Assembly (NCBI GenBank): GCA_031419715.1
Contig: JANOLJ010000250.1
Location: 1-10,543 of the forward strand
Length of the DNA stretch: 10,543 nt
From: JAEMQF01 sp031419715
GTDB lineage: Bacteria > Pseudomonadota > Gammaproteobacteria > Burkholderiales > Burkholderiaceae_C
Direction: 5' to 3'
A model generated the notes under the pieces. It was not told the DNA's origin. It saw nothing but the letters and a program-made list of their open reading frames with translations, and did no database searches. A program made the position numbers and the translations under genes. Each line of letters begins with the position of its first letter. The stretch's first letter is position 1. Shown here piece by piece: positions 6,494-10,543 of this stretch.

Positions 6494-6763
6494 TCAATGA
6501 CTCCAGCTCAAAGTGAACTGGTCGTCGTCTTCGTCTATGTGCCCGGTGAGCGTGACCAGGCTCAGGTGAATGCGCTGCAGGTCGAAGGGCCGGCCGGTCT
6601 GCTCTTCTATCGTCTCGCGCTTGATCGTCAGCGTGTTCGGCGCGTCGATCTTCACCAGCCCCGGCGAATGCACGGCGCTGGCGTGCGCGTTGTCGGCGAG
6701 GATCGCCTCGACGATGGGGCGTGAGTCTTCGTTGTCTTGAAAGGCGATGAATACGTTGGACAT
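6494..6763 (-). CDS. dmpM: Phenol hydroxylase effector/regulatory protein (DmpM/P2)
   Basis: Small cofactor-free effector protein of the MmoB/DmpM family, which docks on the hydroxylase and is required for efficient turnover. It has 89 residues; DmpM is about 90. It matches the family throughout: MSNVFIAFQDNEDSRPIVEA at the start (DmpM has VYIAFQDNDNARYLVEA), a central IKRETIEEQTGRPFD, and the closing GHIDEDDDQFTLSW (DmpM has GNVDEDDDRFVLEW). The internal methionine at 6763 is chosen over an upstream one because it fits family length and is preceded by a GGAAA ribosome site. It lies 25 bases after dmpL and 22 before dmpN. Confidence 0.95.
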   Translation of the reverse strand: MSNVFIAFQDNEDSRPIVEAILADNAHASAVHSPGLVKIDAPNTLTIKRETIEEQTGRPFDLQRIHLSLVTLTGHIDEDDDQFTLSWSH

Positions 6764-6788
6764 GCGTTTCCTTGATTCGTGGCTGCCG

Positions 6789-7784
6789 TCAGCCCGCGAT
6801 GGCAGCCTTTTTGCACCGCGCATTCATCGCCTCGCGCGCGGCGGCGAGTTCTTTTTGCCCCGTGGCACCCAGCGCCAATTCGGCGATCGGCGCGAGCGCG
6901 GCCTGGGCGCGGTCGGCCCAGGTTTTGGCCCAACCGGAAATCAATTGCCGGTTCGCGTCGGACTCGGCCGCGGCGACCTTGGCCACGGCGTCGACCCAGC
7001 GCGACGATTCTTCATGCCACTCGGGCATGAATGAGGTGAGCATCGACACGGCGGTGCCGCCTTGCAGCGCGAGGTGTTCGTCGACGAAGGCGCCGTAGAT
7101 GAGCGGGTAGAGCTGGGCATCGAGCGCGAGGTTTTGCGCGACGAAGAGCTCGAACGGGTCCTTCAGCACAAGCGTGTCTTCGACGTAGCGGCGCAGCGGC
7201 TGCCAATGCGGGTTGCCGAGCCAGTCGTTCTTGCCGGCTTCCAGCACGCCGGGCTCGTTGACGGCCAGGCCCAGGCGCGTCAGGTACTGGGCCACGCCCA
7301 GGTGGTCCATGGCGTGGAACATCGCCGGCGCCGTGAACGCCGTGCCGTAGCCGTAAGCGCCGACGAAGCAGTTGTTCATGTTCGCGCCCCACGCCACGTG
7401 GCGCAGTGGCATCAGCACGGCGCAGGCCGTGGCGGTGGTCGCGTCGGGCATCTTGCCGAGCAGGCCGCGCGATTCGACGAACTGGTAGCTCGTTTCCATT
7501 GCGTCTTGCTGGCGCGCGCGCGCCATCGTCCAGGTGCCGTAGTAATACTGGCGCGGGTCGCGCAGCACATACCAGTCGGCCAGCACGACGGCCGAGCGCG
7601 ACGCGTCGAACAACTCGTGCTCGGGATCCCAGGTCGGGCGGTAGTGGAAGTTCGAGGTCGGCTGCGCGCCGAGCGTGGCCTCGAGGTAGCGCGACGCGGG
7701 CTTGTCGTCGCCGACGTACTTGGCCACATGCGCGAAGGTGTTGCGCAGCGGCTTGATCTCGCGGGCGTGCAGGTCAACGGTCAT
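6789..7784 (-). CDS. dmpL: Phenol hydroxylase beta subunit (DmpL/P1)
   Basis: Structural beta subunit that pairs with DmpN in the hydroxylase heterohexamer. It shares the ferritin-like helical fold but lacks the diiron ligand motifs, as expected. It has 331 residues, the normal DmpL length. Recognisable stretches are NTFAHVAKYVGDDKPASRYL near the start, RDPRQYYYGTWTMARARQQD (about 75-94), the central WGANMNNCFVGAYGYG, DHLGVAQYLTRLGLA, and the helical FVDEHLALQGGTAVSMLTSF. The start ATG overlaps the dmpK stop (ATGA at 7784-7781), and a GGAG ribosome site lies about 9 bases upstream inside dmpK. No internal stop or frameshift is seen. Confidence 0.95.
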   Translation of the reverse strand: MTVDLHAREIKPLRNTFAHVAKYVGDDKPASRYLEATLGAQPTSNFHYRPTWDPEHELFDASRSAVVLADWYVLRDPRQYYYGTWTMARARQQDAMETSYQFVESRGLLGKMPDATTATACAVLMPLRHVAWGANMNNCFVGAYGYGTAFTAPAMFHAMDHLGVAQYLTRLGLAVNEPGVLEAGKNDWLGNPHWQPLRRYVEDTLVLKDPFELFVAQNLALDAQLYPLIYGAFVDEHLALQGGTAVSMLTSFMPEWHEESSRWVDAVAKVAAAESDANRQLISGWAKTWADRAQAALAPIAELALGATGQKELAAAREAMNARCKKAAIAG

Positions 7785-8098
7785 GCGCGGGCTCCGGTGT
7801 GGACTTGCTGGACGTCTTGATTCGTATCGGTGGCGGTCGTGTCGCCAAGCGTCGCATCGGCACGCGTGGCCTCGGTCAGCGTTGCATCGTCCAGCCGCTG
7901 CACCTGGTGCGTGGCGCAGAACTCGTTGAACGCGGCGCGCGGCAACACCAACTCGGCGGCCAGCTCGGGCCAGCCGACTGAAAACTCGAACACCACCAAG
8001 CCGTTGTCGCGAACCTGGGTAACGCGCACGAACTTGCGCGTCACGTCAACAGGCGCTTGCGGGTCGGTGGGGTCGCTGGGGTTCACGGGTGTGGGCAC
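7781..8098 (-). CDS. dmpK: Phenol hydroxylase assembly protein (DmpK/P0), divergent C-terminus
   Basis: First gene of the operon. In the DmpK family this small protein helps assemble active, iron-loaded hydroxylase and is not needed for catalysis itself. It has 105 residues against about 90 in known members. The central block matches: TRKFVRVTQVRDNGLVVFEF, then SVGWPELAAELVLPRAAFNEFC (DmpK has AIGHPELFVELVLPQDAFVKFC). After about residue 68 the expected KWRFG-like ending is missing and is replaced by a Thr/Ala/Asp-rich tail (TEATRADATLGDTTATDTNQ). The start is uncertain. GTG at 8098 is only about 7 bases from the predicted transcription start; in-frame GTG codons at 8086 and 8044 are alternatives, and none has a good ribosome site. 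The stop overlaps dmpL by 4 bases. Confidence 0.85.
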   Translation of the reverse strand: MPTPVNPSDPTDPQAPVDVTRKFVRVTQVRDNGLVVFEFSVGWPELAAELVLPRAAFNEFCATHQVQRLDDATLTEATRADATLGDTTATDTNQDVQQVHTGARA

Positions 8099-8115
8099 GA
8101 AGGCTGGAACGTCTC

Positions 8116-8131
8116 TGCATGTGGCATGCCA
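8116..8131 (-). promoter_or_regulatory. Sigma54 (-24/-12) promoter of the dmpKLMNO operon
   Basis: The minus strand reads TGGCATGCCACATGCA. This keeps the invariant GG and GC with exactly 10 bases between them and fits TGGCAC-N5-TTGCA with two deviations. It points at dmpK and lies next to a sigma54-dependent activator, as in known dmp/mop/aph operons. Transcription should begin about 12 bases past the -12 element, near 8105. Confidence 0.8.
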
Positions 8132-8167
8132 TCAACCCGGATCGAACCGAGAAATCACGATAAAGAA

Positions 8168-8235
8168 GGGTAAACACCGACGCTCTGGGTTTCTGATGGC
8201 TTGTTGTTACCAGAACGATGCGAGGGTAAATACCC
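8168..8235. promoter_or_regulatory. Pair of GGGTAAAYACC direct repeats, possible operator
   Basis: GGGTAAACACC (8168-8178) and GGGTAAATACC (8224-8234) lie 56 bp apart start to start, about five helical turns, between the sigma54 promoter and the TTGA cluster. The second copy extends to the hyphenated palindrome GGGTA-AA-TACCC (8224-8235). The adjacent GntR-type regulator is a candidate ligand, but this is only positional inference. Confidence 0.3.
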
Positions 8236-8257
8236 AAAAGGTGGAGAGTCGTGTGCG

Positions 8258-8335
8258 TCGATCAACAGGTTAAATTCATCAATAGAAGAAGCGCAAACTG
8301 TCAAAGCGATCAAATCGTCAATTTCAATCGATCGG
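8258..8335. promoter_or_regulatory. Candidate upstream activating sequences for the DmpR/AphR-type activator
   Basis: On the minus strand this AT-richer stretch contains six TTGA half-sites (three TTGAT, two TTGAC, one TTGAA), including TTGATCGA and TTTGATCG, with opposing GATC elements. XylR/DmpR activators bind TTGAT-type inverted repeats upstream of their sigma54 promoters. The cluster lies about 150-230 bp upstream of the predicted start, slightly farther than the usual 120-180 bp. The exact operator pairs cannot be fixed by eye. Confidence 0.5.
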
Positions 8336-8390
8336 CGTCGGGTATTTGCGGGTTTCGGTCCAACGTCGTTTTCTCGATACTTTGTTGCCA

Positions 8391-10223
8391 ATGAAAGCCA
8401 TCACCCCTGTGCCGCCGCTGCCCTCCGACGCCGATCTGAAGCGTCTGGTGCACTTCTCGGCGGGCGACGGGCGCATCTGGCTCGCAAGCCAGCGCATGCT
8501 GCTCATGCACACGGCGGCGCTGGGCGGTTTGCGGCGCGAGTTGATCCAGACAATCGGCCGCGAGCAAACGCGCCGCGTGATGATGCGCGTGGGTTACGCC
8601 TCGGGTGAGCGCGACGCCACGCTGGCGCGCCAGGTGCGGCCGAACGCACCGCTGTTCGAAGCATTTGCCGTGGGGCCGCAACTGCACATGCTCGAAGGCG
8701 CGGTGCAGGTCACGCCGCTGCGCTTTGAGCTGGATCTGGACGCTTCACACTACCTCGGGCTCTACCGCTGGGACCACTCCTGGGAAGTCGAAACTTTTCT
8801 TCGCGACTTCGGCGTGCAGATTGAACCCGTGTGCTGGACGCTGCTCGGCTACGCCTCGGGCTACACCAGCGGCTTCTTCGGCCGGCGCATGCTCTACAAG
8901 GAAGTGGCGTGTGTGGCCTGCGGCGCCGGCCACTGCCTGATCGAGGGGAGGTTTCAGGACGAATGGCCCGACGGCGCGAGCATGGCGCACGACTACGACG
9001 CCGACTCGCTGCTGCTGCGCATGGACGACTTGCAGTCCAAGGTGGAAGCGCTGCGCACGCAGTTGGTGGCGGCCGATGAAACCGGGCCCCTGGTCGGCCG
9101 CTCCAAGCCTTTCCAAGCGGCGCTGGAACTGCTGCGCAAGGCCGCGCCGACCAAGGTGAATGTGCTGCTCACCGGCGAAACGGGAGTCGGCAAGGAACGC
9201 TTTGCGCGCGCGATGCACAAGATGAGCCCACGCGCCGACAAGCCCTTCGTCGCCGTGAACTGCGCGGCGCTGCCCGGCGAGTTGATCGAAAGCGAACTGT
9301 TCGGCGCGGACAAGGGCGCGTTCACCGGGGCGAGCAGCGCGCGGCCCGGGCGCTTTGAGCGCGCCGACGGCGGCACGCTGTTGCTCGATGAATTGGGCGA
9401 CCTGCCCCTGCCCGCGCAGGCGAAACTGTTGCGTGTATTGCAAAGCGGAGAAGTCGAGCGCCTGGGTGGCACCGCGCCGCGCAAGGTGGACGTGCGCGTT
9501 GTCGCGGCGACGAACGTCGACCTCGAAGCGGCTGTGGCCGCCGGGCGATTCCGGCTCGACCTGCTGTACCGGCTGAACGTCTACCCGATCCGCATTCCGC
9601 CGCTGCGCGAGCGCACCGAAGACATCGAGCCGCTGGCCCAGCACCTGTTGCAGCGCTTCGGCGCGCTGCACGACAAGCTCGTGCCCGGCTTCACCGACCG
9701 GGCGCTGGACGCGATGCGCCACTACCCCTGGCCCGGCAATGTGCGCGAACTCGAAAACCTGATCGAGCGCGGCGTGATCCTCGCGAGCCCGCGCGAGCCG
9801 ATTGACGTCGACCGGCTCTTCCCCACCTTGCCCGGAGCCACTACCGCCAAGGCCACTGTCAATGCGTCCGGGCGCATCGAAGCCAGCCCCGAGCGCGAAG
9901 TGGGAGCCTTGTATGAAGACGTGCAGCGCCGTGGCCTCAGCCTGGACGAGCTGGAGAGCGCATTGATCCAGGAAGCCGTGCAACGCGCCAGCGGCAACCT
10001 CGCGGCGGCGGCGCGCGCGCTGCGCCTGACGCGGCCGCAGCTCAGCTACCGGCTGGCGCGGATACGCGAGCGGGAAAGCGCGGCACCGAACCAGGCCGAA
10101 GAGGCGCTTGCGGGTGCGCCCGGTGCCGCCGGTGCTGTTGGTGCTACTGGTGTTACTAGTGTTACCAGTGCTACTAGTGCTACTGGCGCCGCCGAGGCAG
10201 CAGCAGCGCCCAGCCAACCCTGA
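8391..10223 (+). CDS. dmpR: Sigma54-dependent phenol-responsive activator, XylR/DmpR/AphR family
   Basis: Enhancer-binding activator that senses phenols directly and drives the divergent dmp operon. It has 610 residues from the ATG at 8391. A TTG at 8346 would add 15 residues, but the ATG matches DmpR in distance to the conserved HF and IWL..QRMLL blocks. Residues about 15-190 form the XylR_N/V4R sensor. H99 and W127 occupy the positions of the phenol-contacting His and Trp of MopR. C148, E171, C174 and C182 reproduce the MopR zinc-site spacing. The AAA+ domain (about 235-470) has Walker A GETGVGKE (262-269), GAFTGA (309-314) and Walker B LLLDE (330-334). A Fis-type HTH (QRASGNLAAAARALRLTRPQ) is at 531-550. 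An odd Ala/Gly/Thr/Ser-rich tail (about 565-610) follows. No Shine-Dalgarno is visible. The close homologue in Comamonas is called aphR/phcR. Confidence 0.95.
   Translation: MKAITPVPPLPSDADLKRLVHFSAGDGRIWLASQRMLLMHTAALGGLRRELIQTIGREQTRRVMMRVGYASGERDATLARQVRPNAPLFEAFAVGPQLHMLEGAVQVTPLRFELDLDASHYLGLYRWDHSWEVETFLRDFGVQIEPVCWTLLGYASGYTSGFFGRRMLYKEVACVACGAGHCLIEGRFQDEWPDGASMAHDYDADSLLLRMDDLQSKVEALRTQLVAADETGPLVGRSKPFQAALELLRKAAPTKVNVLLTGETGVGKERFARAMHKMSPRADKPFVAVNCAALPGELIESELFGADKGAFTGASSARPGRFERADGGTLLLDELGDLPLPAQAKLLRVLQSGEVERLGGTAPRKVDVRVVAATNVDLEAAVAAGRFRLDLLYRLNVYPIRIPPLRERTEDIEPLAQHLLQRFGALHDKLVPGFTDRALDAMRHYPWPGNVRELENLIERGVILASPREPIDVDRLFPTLPGATTAKATVNASGRIEASPEREVGALYEDVQRRGLSLDELESALIQEAVQRASGNLAAAARALRLTRPQLSYRLARIRERESAAPNQAEEALAGAPGAAGAVGATGVTSVTSATSATGAAEAAAAPSQP
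10113..10193 (+). repeat. In-frame 9-bp minisatellite at the 3' end of the activator gene
   Basis: Nine units of 9 bp run without a gap. The clearest are GGTGCTGTT, GGTGCTACT, GGTGTTACT, AGTGTTACC, AGTGCTACT and AGTGCTACT; the edge units are GC-rich variants (GGTGCGCCC, GGTGCCGCC, GGCGCCGCC). They encode GAP-GAA-GAV-GAT-GVT-SVT-SAT-SAT-GAA. The core units end mostly in T, unlike the G/C-ending codons around them, which suggests recent expansion. Gain or loss of a unit keeps the reading frame. Confidence 0.85.
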
Positions 10224-10228
10224 CGACG

Positions 10229-10543
10229 ATGGCCAAACGCCCCTATCTGGCACTCGCGCACCCGCCGGGAAGCCCCGCCGCGCAGCAGCCCGACACGGCG
10301 CGCACGCTGATCGAACGCGCCTACGCACAACTGCGCCACGACATCGTCGAAGGCGTACTCGCGCCTGGCGAGAAGCTCCGGGTCGAGCACCTGAAAACGC
10401 GCTACGCGGTCGGCGCGGGCACGCTGCGCGAAGCGATCACGCGCCTGGTGAGCGACGCGCTGGTGGTGGCCGAAGGCCAGCGCGGCTTTCGCGTCGCCGA
10501 GATGACGATCGCCGACCTGCAAGACCTGACCGAGCTGCGCGTG
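10229..10543 (+). CDS. GntR family (FCD/FadR-type) transcriptional regulator, AphS/PhcS-like, 3' end outside window
   Basis: DNA-binding regulator, visible for 105 codons before the window ends. An N-terminal lead of about 25 residues is followed by the winged-helix of the GntR family: ERAYAQLRHDIVEGVLAPGE (about 31-50), then KLRVEHLKTRYAVGAGTLREAITRLVSDALV and the wing EGQRGFRVAEM. The next residues, TIADLQDLTELR, are the usual lead-in to an FCD ligand-binding domain. The ATG lies 5 bases after the activator stop, so the two are probably co-transcribed. In Comamonas testosteroni, GntR-type AphS/PhcS beside the AphR/PhcR activator represses phenol genes. A repressor role here follows from that synteny and is not shown by the sequence. 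Confidence 0.88.
   Translation, partial: MAKRPYLALAHPPGSPAAQQPDTARTLIERAYAQLRHDIVEGVLAPGEKLRVEHLKTRYAVGAGTLREAITRLVSDALVVAEGQRGFRVAEMTIADLQDLTELRV

Noticed and set aside
8346..8390. TTG start for the activator at 8346
   Set aside because: It adds 15 residues not seen in DmpR and has no better ribosome site. The ATG at 8391 gives the right distance to the conserved sensor blocks.
8745..10328. 527-codon open frame on the - strand
   Set aside because: It is antisense to the activator gene, whose motifs (Walker A, GAFTGA, HTH) are unmistakable. The antisense product has no family features.

Overview
The window reads as a high-GC beta-proteobacterial chromosome or plasmid segment. The best guess is Burkholderiales, near Comamonadaceae, because the gene set and order resemble the phenol-degradation loci of Comamonas-type bacteria: a divergent XylR/DmpR-type activator, a multicomponent phenol hydroxylase operon, and a GntR-type regulator directly behind the activator. 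The assignment rests on recalled family sequences, not on a search.

Right part (about 8.1-10.5 kb). A DmpR/AphR-type sigma54-dependent activator (8391-10223, + strand) has an intact aromatic-sensing XylR_N/V4R domain, an AAA+ domain with GAFTGA loop and a Fis-type HTH. It carries an unusual low-complexity tail encoded by a 9-bp minisatellite. Five bases after its stop begins a GntR/FCD regulator (AphS/PhcS-like), cut by the window edge. The 292-bp divergent intergenic region holds a good -24/-12 sigma54 promoter facing the hydroxylase operon, a cluster of TTGA half-sites about 150-230 bp upstream of the predicted start, and two copies of GGGTAAAYACC.

Middle part (about 4.5-8.1 kb, - strand). 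dmpK-dmpL-dmpM-dmpN-dmpO are tightly packed, with ATGA overlaps at K/L and N/O. They encode the assembly factor, beta subunit, effector protein, diiron alpha subunit and gamma subunit of a soluble phenol hydroxylase. The reductase gene dmpP, normally next, is absent. The next three genes on the same strand encode a HAAT/Liv-type ABC importer: a cysteine-rich periplasmic binding protein, a LivH permease and a LivM permease with a roughly 165-residue extra membrane tail. No importer ATPase genes are in the window.

Left part (1-818). An ORF starts one base after the livM stop and has no stop codon to the window edge, but most of it is repeat DNA. The repeats are a 254-bp MITE-like element with 27-bp perfect terminal inverted repeats (425-678) and a diverged opposite-facing copy (about 1-297), both packed with short palindromes. 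The repeats may have interrupted a gene that followed livM.

Working model: phenol (or a methylphenol) is sensed by the activator, sigma54 transcription drives dmpKLMNO and possibly the importer behind it, and the GntR protein tunes expression. Electron delivery to the hydroxylase and ATP supply to the importer must come from genes outside this window.
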